From Nitrospirota bacterium (lineage in GTDB: Bacteria > Nitrospirota > Nitrospiria > Nitrospirales > Nitrospiraceae): 64,000 nt of DNA. Shown here piece by piece: positions 16,048 through 23,568 of the stretch. The notes below the pieces were generated by a model. The model was not told where the DNA came from. It searched no databases and was given only the letters and a program-made list of their open reading frames with translations. Position 1 is the first letter of the stretch. The number at the start of each line of letters is the position of its first letter. The translations under genes were made by a program, and so were the position numbers. The stretch covers positions 1 through 64,000 of the forward strand of contig JAPLLG010000008.1 in the NCBI GenBank assembly GCA_026387665.1. Reading direction: 5' to 3'.

Positions 16048-16287
16048 TCAAATTTCAAACTGACCCACTACCAAAAATTCAGCTGTGGTGTTGAAAAACG
16101 TCGCCAGACACACCGCGGCATCGCCCGTGATACCACGCTGTCCCTTAATAATTGCCGTCACACAATTCGCGGGAACTTCGAGGGCCTTGGCAAGCCTATG
16201 GGCGTTGATCGGCAGGTCTGCTGGCGTCATAAACTCCTCGAACAGGATTTCTCCGGGATGGACCGGACGCATTCCGTTCTTGATCAT
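16048..16287 (-). pseudogene. higA: higA 5' fragment truncated by transposon insertion
   Basis: The frame encodes RPVHPGEILFEEFMTP, the typical start of HigA antitoxins, and an intact XRE helix-turn-helix to NTTAEF. It then runs into transposon end sequence (LVVGQFEI) and stops at 16048. The normal FWMNLQ continuation sits at 13067-13183 beyond the insertion. The 79-residue product keeps its DNA-binding part and could still bind its operator. Its ATG overlaps the TGA of the upstream XRE antitoxin, and GGAGAA lies seven bases before it. Confidence 0.85.
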
Positions 16288-16661
16288 GGCATTTTCTCCG
16301 ATCGAGATACCGCTAACGTGCTCGATCGTCTCGATACCTTCGTGCGGACTGTGCCGAATCGCTGTCCACGCGGAGCTCGACGCACAGTGACTTCTACATC
16401 TTGGCCCAACAAGGAGAGGAAGTGAACGAGACGTTCGACCGAGAACCCGGCCATCTGGCCGGCGAGTAGCTTAGAGATCTTGGCTTGGTCAATGCCGAGT
16501 TGGGTTGCCGCTTCTGCCTGCTTCCAGCCTCGTTCCCTGATGGTCTCCTGAAGCGCCTGCAATAAACTGCTTTTCAGAATCAGTTCCGCGGATCGTTCTT
16601 CCGAAAACCCAAGGTCTCGAAAGATATTTCCACTGCCTTTCGTCACAGTGGCGCGTTTCAT
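16284..16661 (-). CDS. XRE-family antitoxin (HTH_37 type)
   Basis: This antitoxin of 125 residues starts at ATG 16661, which overlaps the toxin TGA and has AAGG just upstream. It has the GSGNIFRDLGFSEE N-terminus and the helix-turn-helix RGWKQAEAATQLGIDQAKISKLLAG (about 45-75) typical of antitoxins paired with Gp49-like toxins, followed by FSVERLVHFLSLLGQDVEV. The C-terminal tail of about 30 basic residues is longer than usual and could come from shifted or acquired sequence. It should bind the toxin and repress the operon promoter. Confidence 0.82.
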   Translation of the reverse strand: MKRATVTKGSGNIFRDLGFSEERSAELILKSSLLQALQETIRERGWKQAEAATQLGIDQAKISKLLAGQMAGFSVERLVHFLSLLGQDVEVTVRRAPRGQRFGTVRTKVSRRSSTLAVSRSEKMP

Positions 16662-16996
16662 AGGCCTTCTTCCCTTCTCCACTTGAGCAGATCAGCATAT
16701 CGGCTCTTTCCGAATTCTAGGTCAGCCCTCGCCGTCTTCTGTGAACGCTTCTCAAACACATGGAGGACATGCACGGCTTCTTCGAACTTGGCCACATAGA
16801 AGACTCGATAGGCCCCGTTTTCATCCCGAACCCTGATTTCACGGACTCCTGATCCGACACCCGGCATCGGTTCACAATCATCCGTTTCTTTTCCCTGCTG
16901 GACTTTGAATAGCTGAAAGCCAGCCGTTTCCTGTGCGCTGTCCGGAAGTTTGCGAATATTCTTCCGTGACGTTCCGACAAAATGAATCGGCTTCAT
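16658..16996 (-). CDS. RelE/HigB-superfamily toxin (Gp49-like)
   Basis: This toxin of 112 residues starts MKPIHFVGTSRKNIRKLP. It includes the conserved core VREIRVRDENGAYRVFYVAKFEEAVHVLHVFEKRSQKT of phage-derived Gp49/HigB-like proteins, probable ribosome-dependent mRNA interferases. ATG 16996 is chosen because the -10 element at 17022-17027 places the transcript start downstream of the alternative ATG at 17050. It precedes its antitoxin, the reverse order common in this family, with a 4-bp overlap. Confidence 0.82.
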   Translation of the reverse strand: MKPIHFVGTSRKNIRKLPDSAQETAGFQLFKVQQGKETDDCEPMPGVGSGVREIRVRDENGAYRVFYVAKFEEAVHVLHVFEKRSQKTARADLEFGKSRYADLLKWRREEGL

Positions 16997-17021
16997 CTCC
17001 TCTACGAGGCCATCTCGTGCT

Positions 17022-17050
17022 ATGTTATGCCATATTTGGCATATACGCAA
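17022..17050 (-). promoter_or_regulatory. Toxin-antitoxin promoter with operator in the spacer
   Basis: On the minus strand TTGCGT (-35, 17045-17050) and TAACAT (-10, 17022-17027) are separated by 17 bp. The spacer is occupied by the inverted repeat TATGCCA-TATT-TGGCATA (17026-17043). A repressor bound there would block RNA polymerase, which fits autoregulation by the XRE antitoxin. Confidence 0.65.
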
Positions 17051-17256
17051 GAGACTAGCTGAAGTTAGATTGGCGGACCGTTTCAGGCCTTTTGAGGTCC
17101 AAAGTGCTGTGCTAAATTTGTGCTAAAAATTTTCAAAACAGATCGAATTCTTCAGAATCAATCGAATCAGTAGAAACCGCTCAAGCCCTTGCTTGCAAAG
17201 ATAAAACGGGGAAACCTTCGCAATATCAAGCCGTTGATATTATTTGCCTTTTAGCA

Positions 17257-17301
17257 CTTTTAAGGCGAGGGTCCTGGGTTCGACCCCCAGCCGGCTCACC
17301 A
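17257..17301 (+). other. 3' half of tRNA-Lys(UUU): putative island attachment site
   Basis: The sequence starts with a complete Lys anticodon loop CTTTTAA. It continues with a 5-nt anticodon stem strand GGCGA, variable loop GGGTC, a paired T-arm (CTGGG-TTCGACC-CCCAG), acceptor strand CCGGCTC and ACCA. The expected 5' stem and D-arm are absent; upstream bases do not pair. Integrases that use tRNA genes cross over in the anticodon loop and leave exactly such a 3' fragment at the far end of the island. Confidence 0.8.
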
Positions 17302-17444
17302 AGAGTCCATAGGTGATAAGGTTTCCCTCCCGTTTCCCTGCGTGCCGCCGGCTAAAATCAACATTAGCGTCTTGACCTCCCTCCGCGGTTGTAGCACTGT
17401 GGGCTGCGCTTCTGAAGAAAATCGTAAGAACGAATGGCCATGCA

Positions 17445-19382
17445 TTGAGCACTAAGGCGGTTGAACTCACTCATCCCCCCTATCGTGCGGATATTGACGG
17501 GTTGCGGGCGATAGCCGTGCTCGCTGTTGTCGCCTTTCACGCGTTCCCCAGCTCGATCCAGGGCGGCTTTATCGGCGTCGATGTCTTTTTCGTCATCTCC
17601 GGTTTTTTAATCTCCACGATCATTTTTGAAAATCTGGAGCGCAGCAGCTTCAGTTTCGTCGAGTTCTATAGCCGCCGCATCAAACGGATATTCCCGGCGC
17701 TCCTTGTGGTTTTTGTCGCGAGCTTTGCATTCGGCTGGTTTGCATTGTTTGCCGATGAATACAAGCAGCTGAGCAAACATATCGTGCGCGGAGCCCTGTT
17801 CATTTCGAACTTTGCCCTGTGGCGGGAATCCGGCTACTTCGATAACAGCGCTGAGACGAAGCCATTGCTCCACTTATGGTCGCTGGGTATTGAAGAGCAG
17901 TTTTACATTCTCTGGCCGCTGTTGCTGTGGTGCGCGTGGAAGCGGCGGTTCAATCTGCTGTTCGTAACTCTAGTCGTCACCGCCATCTCCTTCGCTTTCA
18001 ATATTTGGAAGGCCAATAGCGACGTGGTCGCCGCGTTCTACTCTCCGCAGACCCGGTTCTGGGAGCTGTTGAGCGGTTCTTGTTTGGCCTATGTGGCGCT
18101 CTTCAAGCCGCGCGTCTTGCAGCAATGCAAGATCGGCAGTAACAGTCTGCAATCGTGTTGCGGAGCGGCGCTTCTTGTGGCCGGTGTCGTGTTCATCACG
18201 AAAGAACGGGCGTTCCCCGGTTGGTGGGCCTTGCTGCCAACGGTCGGCGCGGTGCTGATTATTTCGGCCGGCGCGCAGGCCTGGTTCAATCGCGCCGTGC
18301 TCTCCCATCGCCTGCTGGTGTGGTTCGGCCTGATCAGCTTTCCTCTCTATCTCTGGCATTGGCCCCTGCTCGCATTTGCACGGGTCATCGAAAGCGAAAC
18401 GCCTGTAGTCGAGGTGCGGCTTGCAGCCGTGTTCATCTCCATAGTGCTGGCTTGGTTGACCTATCGATTGATCGAGCGGCCTGTGCGATTTGGCAAGCCT
18501 GGCAGGGCACGAGTCATCGTGTTGATGGTGTTGATGCTTGCCGTGGGACTCGTCGCTGGCCTCAACCAGGAGAAGGGCGGGTTGTTATGGAAAGAGGGCA
18601 TGAGTCCGCAAGAGATTAAAAACGATGGCGATATCGGGCAGGATCAGTTTCATGAATATGTTGGCCGCACGTTTTATCCCTGCACGCCGGTCAGTATCCG
18701 AAACGAAGCCGTGCAGTTGAACGGATCTGTCAGATGTTTCCAGTCCCGCAAGGATACCCATGTCGATCTCGCCATTATCGGCGATAGCCATGCGGAACCT
18801 TTGTTTCTAGGGCTCGCAGAAGCGCTCCCTGGTATGAACGTGGTCTATTACTTTAGGACGAGCCTGCCCTTCACGAGCTATCACGAGTTTGAGCATATCT
18901 TCAGCCATGTAGTCGGGGATGAACGTCTTCGCACGGTAATTCTGTCGGCGAAGTGGAGTGGAAACGGGCGGACGGGATTGATGATGGACCGCGGCAAGTT
19001 CAGAGATGAATTAGCGGCAACGATTGACCTGCTCACTACCGCCCATAAAGCCGTGTACGTCACAGACGATGTCCCGAATTTCACGTTCGACCCGCCGAAG
19101 TGCAAGTACGAGAGAATGTTTAGCCGGACAAGTGCCTGCGCCGAAAGCCGCAGCTATTTCTTTCGCCAGTATGAAACCTATTATCCCATTCTTGAGTCCG
19201 TGGTGCTCACGAACGGGCAGGCGGAAATTTTGCACACCGTCAAATACTTTTGCGACGACAAGCTCTGTACGATGGCGAAGGACGGACAGTTGCTGTACCG
19301 GGATCGAAACCATTTGAACATTAATGGCTCAAAATATTTAGGGCACATGATCGTCAAAGATGCCCCGGATTTCCCGAGATAA
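17445..19382 (+). CDS. Membrane O-acyltransferase with SGNH domain (OafB/OatA type)
   Basis: This 645-residue protein starts with the acyltransferase-3 signature RADIDGLRAIAVLAVVAFHAF and a run of about 10-11 membrane helices (to about residue 365), including SLGIEEQFYILWPLLL. A C-terminal SGNH hydrolase-like domain follows, with the GDSH block (AIIGDSHAEPL) and a late DRNHLN Asp-His pair. Such enzymes acetylate lipopolysaccharide O-antigen or other surface sugars. The TTG start is the only in-frame choice before the first conserved block and lacks a good ribosome site. It is the first core gene after the island. Confidence 0.85.
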   Translation: MSTKAVELTHPPYRADIDGLRAIAVLAVVAFHAFPSSIQGGFIGVDVFFVISGFLISTIIFENLERSSFSFVEFYSRRIKRIFPALLVVFVASFAFGWFALFADEYKQLSKHIVRGALFISNFALWRESGYFDNSAETKPLLHLWSLGIEEQFYILWPLLLWCAWKRRFNLLFVTLVVTAISFAFNIWKANSDVVAAFYSPQTRFWELLSGSCLAYVALFKPRVLQQCKIGSNSLQSCCGAALLVAGVVFITKERAFPGWWALLPTVGAVLIISAGAQAWFNRAVLSHRLLVWFGLISFPLYLWHWPLLAFARVIESETPVVEVRLAAVFISIVLAWLTYRLIERPVRFGKPGRARVIVLMVLMLAVGLVAGLNQEKGGLLWKEGMSPQEIKNDGDIGQDQFHEYVGRTFYPCTPVSIRNEAVQLNGSVRCFQSRKDTHVDLAIIGDSHAEPLFLGLAEALPGMNVVYYFRTSLPFTSYHEFEHIFSHVVGDERLRTVILSAKWSGNGRTGLMMDRGKFRDELAATIDLLTTAHKAVYVTDDVPNFTFDPPKCKYERMFSRTSACAESRSYFFRQYETYYPILESVVLTNGQAEILHTVKYFCDDKLCTMAKDGQLLYRDRNHLNINGSKYLGHMIVKDAPDFPR

Positions 19383-19476
19383 TCAGTTCACGCCTGTTTG
19401 GTTGGCTTCCTAGTATTTCAGCTTGACAGGGCCTGTCAGCCCGCGTTACGTATCACTGTTGATAAGTCAGTAACCT

Positions 19477-19650
19477 CTCGGATGCCCGTAAGGGCGAAAA
19501 AGGGAAGTCCGGTGAAAATCCGGCGCGGTCCCGCCACTGTAAGTGGGAAGCACCCCCTGTTTCAGCCACTCGACGACCTCGTCGGGGAAGGTTGGGGGAA
19601 GCGTTGAAGGTCCGACCTTCTGAACCTGCGAGCCAGGAGACCTATCCGAG
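19477..19650 (+). ncRNA. Cobalamin riboswitch 1 (before cbiX operon)
   Basis: The P1 stem CTCGGAT (19477-19483) pairs with ATCCGAG (19644-19650). Between them are GGGAAGTCCGGTGAAAATCCGG, the B12-box-like GCCACTGTAA and the conserved GAGCCAGGAGACC at 19630-19642, all hallmarks of the cobalamin aptamer. It should bind adenosyl- or another cobalamin and shut down the downstream biosynthesis operon when the vitamin is abundant. Confidence 0.93.
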
Positions 19651-19713
19651 ATGACATGGCATTGTTTCTCCGCGCGGTAACACGGAGGATCTCTCCTGCC
19701 TTTTGGGCAAGCG

Positions 19714-19749
19714 ACCTCTCGTTCCTGTTGTGGAGCCGGAGGTTTTTTT
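19714..19749 (+). terminator. Riboswitch expression-platform terminator
   Basis: ACCTCTCGTTCC and GGAGCCGGAGGT form a 12-bp stem with one mismatch and a TGTTGT loop, followed at once by seven T. Its place between the aptamer and the cbiX start indicates transcriptional control by riboswitch 1. Confidence 0.8.
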
Positions 19750-19784
19750 ATGCCTGCAGCATGGCCCGGGTCGGTCCCTGTCGC

Positions 19785-20966
19785 ATGACCACGGGATTGC
19801 TCATCGTCGGGCATGGCAGCCGCGATCCCAATGCCAATGCCGAGTTCGAGTCCTTGGTGGCGACCTATCGCGCGGCGCGTCCCGATCTCGATGTGGCGCA
19901 CGGCTATGTGGAGCTGGCTCGCCCGTCGCTGGCTGACGCCCTTCGCGAGCTGGCGCAACGGACCGATTCGGTGGTCGTGCTGCCGCTATTTCTCTTTGCC
20001 GCTGGGCATGTGAAGAACGATATTCCTCTCGCGTTGGCGCAGGCCCGGCAGGATTTCCCTGCCGTTCGTTTTACCGTGGCCAACGCCCTGGGTGTCCATC
20101 CCAATCTCGTGGAGCTGGCGTTCGAGCGGGCGAGGGCATCGCTGGAAGGTGTCCGCGAGTTTGCGAAGACTGCCGTCGTGGTCGTGGGCCGCGGCGCCAG
20201 CGATCCGGACGCGAACGGGGATTTTTGCAAAGTTGTGCGCCTCCTTGCCGAAGGGCGCGAGATCGGGTGGGTGGTGCCTTGCTTCGTCGGCGTCACGAGA
20301 CCGCTATTCGAGGACACGGTGGAACTGGTCGCCCGTTCGCGTCCCGAACGGATCGTCGTGGTGCCCTATTTTCTCTTCGGCGGGCGGCTGATCACTCAGA
20401 TTCGCGAACAGGTGGAATCGTTTCAGGCTCGCTATCCCTGGATCAAGACTGAGCTCGCGCCTCATTTGGGAATCGACGATCGTTTGATCACGCTAATGGA
20501 TGAGCGGCTCCATGAAGCGATGGAGGGAGAACGTCCGCTTCCCTGCGACACCTGCCAATATCGCGTGCCTGTGTCCGCCGTGACCGGGAAGGTGGGAGGG
20601 CTCAAAGCGCTGCTCTGGAGTCTACGGCACGGATTCACCCATGCGCAGGCTATGCCGCACGTCCATGCCCATCGTCCGCTTGCCAAACATGTGCTGGTCT
20701 GCGGGAATGCCGATTGCGCCGATGCCGGGAGCATCACGTTGATTGCCACCTTGCGGCGGCTGATCAAGGAAACGGGCCGCGAGCTGGATATCCGGGTGAC
20801 GAAGACTTCGTGCATGGGCCGCTGCGGAGAGGGTCCGACGGTGGCGGTCTATCCGGACGGCATCTGGTACCGGGGCGTGAAAGAGACGGATGCCAAGGAA
20901 TTGATCGAGGAGCATCTGCTGGGCGATCGGCTGGTCAGTCGCCTGGTCGACAACATTATGCAGTAA
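19785..20966 (+). CDS. cbiX: Sirohydrochlorin cobaltochelatase fused to a [2Fe-2S] ferredoxin-like domain
   Basis: This protein of about 393 residues has two CbiX/CbiK-type half domains. The N half carries the chelatase motif GHGSRDPN (metal-binding His10), and the second half includes VVGRGASDPDAN and PYFLFGGRLI. It inserts cobalt into sirohydrochlorin, the step that commits to the early-cobalt (anaerobic) B12 route. Residues from about 305 on form a thioredoxin-like [2Fe-2S] domain with CGNADC and TSCMGRCGEGP. ATG 19785 places the motif at the usual distance; ATG 19761 is an alternative. Both lie after the riboswitch terminator. Confidence 0.9.
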   Translation: MTTGLLIVGHGSRDPNANAEFESLVATYRAARPDLDVAHGYVELARPSLADALRELAQRTDSVVVLPLFLFAAGHVKNDIPLALAQARQDFPAVRFTVANALGVHPNLVELAFERARASLEGVREFAKTAVVVVGRGASDPDANGDFCKVVRLLAEGREIGWVVPCFVGVTRPLFEDTVELVARSRPERIVVVPYFLFGGRLITQIREQVESFQARYPWIKTELAPHLGIDDRLITLMDERLHEAMEGERPLPCDTCQYRVPVSAVTGKVGGLKALLWSLRHGFTHAQAMPHVHAHRPLAKHVLVCGNADCADAGSITLIATLRRLIKETGRELDIRVTKTSCMGRCGEGPTVAVYPDGIWYRGVKETDAKELIEEHLLGDRLVSRLVDNIMQ

Positions 20967-20979
20967 CGGAGGAGAGACG

Positions 20980-21354
20980 ATGGCCTGTCATGAGATCGCA
21001 GGGCTGCGGTTGGGGTTGATGGACATACTCGGAATCAAGAATGAAGCAGAGCGGCAGCACGAGCTGTCCGAGCTGGGGACCGGGGCCGATCAACCGGGAC
21101 CGATTCGTTCTATGTGCGGGGCCAAGGATTTGGCGTCGCTCAAGCAATTTTATGAAGGCGCGGTGTCCGCGCTGGAGCAGCGCGTGTCCGCGACACGTCC
21201 CGACGATCCGAAGCTGCCGTACTTGCGTACCCTCATTGTGCTGACGAAGAAGGTCGAGCTCGACCTGACGCATCAGATCGAGGGGCTCATGCATCTCTAC
21301 CGCGATCTCGACGAGATGCATGATTTTGTCCATGAGATTTATCCAGCCGGGTAG
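20980..21354 (+). CDS. DUF3209 family protein
   Basis: This 124-residue, mostly helical protein has MACHEIAGLRLGLMDILG at the start and GPIRSMCGAKDLASLKQFYEGA in the middle, matching the DUF3209 family often found beside cbiX in cobalamin loci. Its function is unknown; conserved Cys, His and acidic residues would allow metal or cofactor binding. A GGAGGAGA ribosome site precedes it, 13 bp after cbiX, and it is 5 bp before the reductase-like gene. Confidence 0.75.
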   Translation: MACHEIAGLRLGLMDILGIKNEAERQHELSELGTGADQPGPIRSMCGAKDLASLKQFYEGAVSALEQRVSATRPDDPKLPYLRTLIVLTKKVELDLTHQIEGLMHLYRDLDEMHDFVHEIYPAG

Positions 21355-21359
21355 ACACG

Positions 21360-22085
21360 ATGGCTGTGGCGAAGACGGCTCATGTGGTGGGAACCGAGAG
21401 GCTGGGGCCCGATACCCTGCTCCTCGATCTCTGCGCGACCGAGCCCTTGGGGTTCGTCGGCGGACAGTACCTCATCCTCGACAGCCGAATTATTTTGCCG
21501 AGCGGCAAGGCCGTGAAGCGGGCCTATTCGTTTCTCACCGGCGATGCGGAACAACTGCGTTTTCAGCTCGCAGTGAAGCGCATCCCCGAGGGATTGGGTT
21601 CCGCCTTTGTGCATGGGCTGACAGCTGGGACGGATATTTCGTTCAGCGGGCCTTGGGGCAAGTTCTGTCCGAGAGAGGGGGCTTCCGGCAGGACTCTGAT
21701 CCTGGCGACTGATACAGGGATTACCGCCGCGCTGGGGTTTGTGCGCGCAACCCGCTTTGCGCCGCTGCTGCCTCAGACCCTGCTCATCTGGCTGCGAACC
21801 TCGGAAGAATATTTTCTTCCGGAAGAGTTTGTGAGGGGGCAGATTCCTGCCGCATGTGGCGAGGTGAGGATTGAAGCGATCCCTGCGGTCAGTCATCAAG
21901 ACAGGATTCCTCAGGCCAGAGCCATTCTCCATGAGGTGTTGTCGCGCGGCGATCTTACCCAGGCCTTCATCGCGGGCGATGGAGCCGTGAATCAGGCGCT
22001 GCTCGAGGATCTGGTAATTGCCGGAGTAGCCGTGGACAAGGACCAGGTGGAATCGTTTTTCAATATGCCGAAGAAATCCGCATGA
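21360..22085 (+). CDS. Ferredoxin reductase-like (FNR-fold) oxidoreductase in the B12 operon
   Basis: This 241-residue protein has an FAD-binding barrel (with GQYLILDSRI and RAYSFLTG, the RxYS flavin motif, at about 60-63) and a nucleotide-binding domain (ILATDTGITAALGFVRA, about 118-135). It probably transfers electrons between NAD(P)H and a partner, perhaps the ferredoxin-like domain of CbiX or a corrin intermediate. Since no CbiJ/CobK is seen in this locus, it is a candidate for the missing corrin-ring reductase, purely by context. It overlaps the next gene by 4 bp. Confidence 0.75.
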   Translation: MAVAKTAHVVGTERLGPDTLLLDLCATEPLGFVGGQYLILDSRIILPSGKAVKRAYSFLTGDAEQLRFQLAVKRIPEGLGSAFVHGLTAGTDISFSGPWGKFCPREGASGRTLILATDTGITAALGFVRATRFAPLLPQTLLIWLRTSEEYFLPEEFVRGQIPAACGEVRIEAIPAVSHQDRIPQARAILHEVLSRGDLTQAFIAGDGAVNQALLEDLVIAGVAVDKDQVESFFNMPKKSA

Positions 22086-22459
22086 CCGGACGGGAGCAGA
22101 TTCTCTCAGCGCTGGAAGCAGCGCTTGCGTATGGGGATACAAGCGTCATCGTCCGTTCGTCCGGTGCGATTGCCGAGGTCCATGGGCTCGTGGTCCTGCG
22201 GCAGGGGACCGAGTGGGTCACACTTGGCGAAGAGGGCCAGACCCATGTGCATCTCAAGATTGAAGATGGAAGCAGGCTGATCTATCGGCAGCAGGACGAG
22301 GCGAATGTGGCGCTTGAGTTAATAGGGGCGGATGGGGCTTTGCTCTGTCGCATGTCGTTCCGGGGCACGAACCGGGCGAAGACAGAGAATTACAGCTCTG
22401 AACGTGCGGCGAAGATCCGTGAGCGTTTCGGTGGTTTGGCGGAAGGTGCTGGTACATGA
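22082..22459 (+). CDS. Unknown 125-residue protein in the cobalamin operon
   Basis: This soluble 125-residue protein overlaps its neighbours on both sides by ATGA, so it is an integral part of the operon. The middle is beta-rich (THVHLKIEDGSRLIYRQQDEANVALELI) and the C-terminus is helical (SSERAAKIRERFGGL). The fold pattern is slightly reminiscent of ChuX/HutX heme-binding proteins, but no family can be named with confidence. Handling of a tetrapyrrole intermediate is a possible role from context. Confidence 0.65.
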   Translation: MTGREQILSALEAALAYGDTSVIVRSSGAIAEVHGLVVLRQGTEWVTLGEEGQTHVHLKIEDGSRLIYRQQDEANVALELIGADGALLCRMSFRGTNRAKTENYSSERAAKIRERFGGLAEGAGT

Positions 22460-23568
22460 GCATGGACAAGAGCGTACCGCCAAAAGATCGGAAGGGGCTG
22501 CGGACCGGATTTACCACCGGCGCATGCGCCGCGGCTGCGGCTAAGGCTGCGACCCGTTGTCTCGTGAAGGGCTCCATGCTGTCTGAAATTGAAACGACCC
22601 TGCCGAATCGGGCGAGAGTCACATTCGCCCTTGCCCGTTGCGAGCGTCTGGACGGCCGCGTGGTTTGCAGCATCATCAAGGATGCAGGCGACGATCCCGA
22701 CTGTACCCATGGGGCCGAGTTGACGGCAGAAGTGGAGCTGCGCACCGAGCCTGGTATCGAGATTAGGGGAGGCCTGGGTGTCGCCACCGTCACCAAGACC
22801 GGCTTGGGTTTGGAGATTGGCGGGCCTGCGATCAATCCGGTTCCGCGGCGCAACATTACGGAGATGGTGGGAGAAGAACTTGCCGGCGCTTCCTACGGGG
22901 GCGCGGTCGTGACGATCAGCGTGCCTGGCGGCGAAGAGATGGCCAAGAAGACCACCAACGCGCGGCTCGGTCTCCTGGGTGGCATCTCTATCCTCGGTAC
23001 GACCGGCATCGTGAGGCCCTATTCCACGGCGGCCTTTAAGGCGAGCGTGATGCAGGAGATCGATGTCGCAGCGGCTGGCGGCTTGCGCGAACTGGTGCTC
23101 ACGACCGGAGGCAAGTCGGAACAGTATGCGATGGCCCTCTATCCTCATTTGGCGGAACAGGCCTTTATCCAGGTGGGCGACTTCATCGGCGTTGGAATCA
23201 AACAATGTGCGAAGCGAGGGATTGCGCGAGCCATCATCGTCGGGATGATGGGGAAACTCTCGAAGATGGCCAACGGTAAGATGCAGACCCATGTGGCGGG
23301 ATCGGAAGTGGATATGGAGTTTCTGGCTTCGCTGGCAGTCGAGTTGTCCGCATCGGAGGAGTTGGTGGCGGCCATCCGCCAGGCCAATACAGCCCGCCAT
23401 GTGCTTGAGTTATGCCGCGAGGCTGGTCTCGTCGGTATTACGTCGCTGATTTGCAAGAAGGTCGTCGAACATTGTCAGGGCCACGCGGGCGGCAAGCTGG
23501 CAGTGGAAACCTGTCTGGTGGATTTTGGCGGCTCGTTGCTCGGTCGTTACCCGGAGGTTCATACATGA
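22456..23568 (+). CDS. cbiD: Cobalt-precorrin-5B (C1)-methyltransferase
   Basis: This 370-residue protein contains the CbiD signature GLRTGFTTGACAAAAAKAA (about 15-33), then GGLGVATVTKTGLGLEIGGPAINPVPR and GTTGIVRPYSTAAF. CbiD methylates C1 of the corrin ring during ring contraction in the early-cobalt pathway and is absent from the oxygen-dependent route, so it defines the pathway type here. It is linked by 4-bp overlaps to the unknown gene before it and cbiC after it. Confidence 0.95.
   Translation: MSMDKSVPPKDRKGLRTGFTTGACAAAAAKAATRCLVKGSMLSEIETTLPNRARVTFALARCERLDGRVVCSIIKDAGDDPDCTHGAELTAEVELRTEPGIEIRGGLGVATVTKTGLGLEIGGPAINPVPRRNITEMVGEELAGASYGGAVVTISVPGGEEMAKKTTNARLGLLGGISILGTTGIVRPYSTAAFKASVMQEIDVAAAGGLRELVLTTGGKSEQYAMALYPHLAEQAFIQVGDFIGVGIKQCAKRGIARAIIVGMMGKLSKMANGKMQTHVAGSEVDMEFLASLAVELSASEELVAAIRQANTARHVLELCREAGLVGITSLICKKVVEHCQGHAGGKLAVETCLVDFGGSLLGRYPEVHT

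Larger units (their letters stand above)
13182..16072. mobile_element. IS1-type transposon with cargo genes, inserted in higA
   Basis: Perfect 15-bp terminal inverted repeats GTGGGTCAGTTTGAA lie at 13186-13200 and, inverted, at 16054-16068. The right tip extends to GGTAGTGGG, like the ends of IS1 elements; the left tip (GCGTGTGGG) has diverged. The flanks carry an imperfect 9-bp duplication (CAGAATTCA against AAAAATTCA; the 8-bp core AATTCAGC is shared). Inside are one IS1-like transposase and three cargo genes: an XRE-M78 protein, a 160-residue protein and a 79-residue basic protein. The length of about 2.9 kb is several times that of a plain IS1. Confidence 0.8.

Noticed and set aside
17240-17470. 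Minus-strand frame containing SRLGVEPRTLALK
   Set aside because: This peptide is the well-known false translation antisense to tRNA genes; it supports the tRNA remnant instead.
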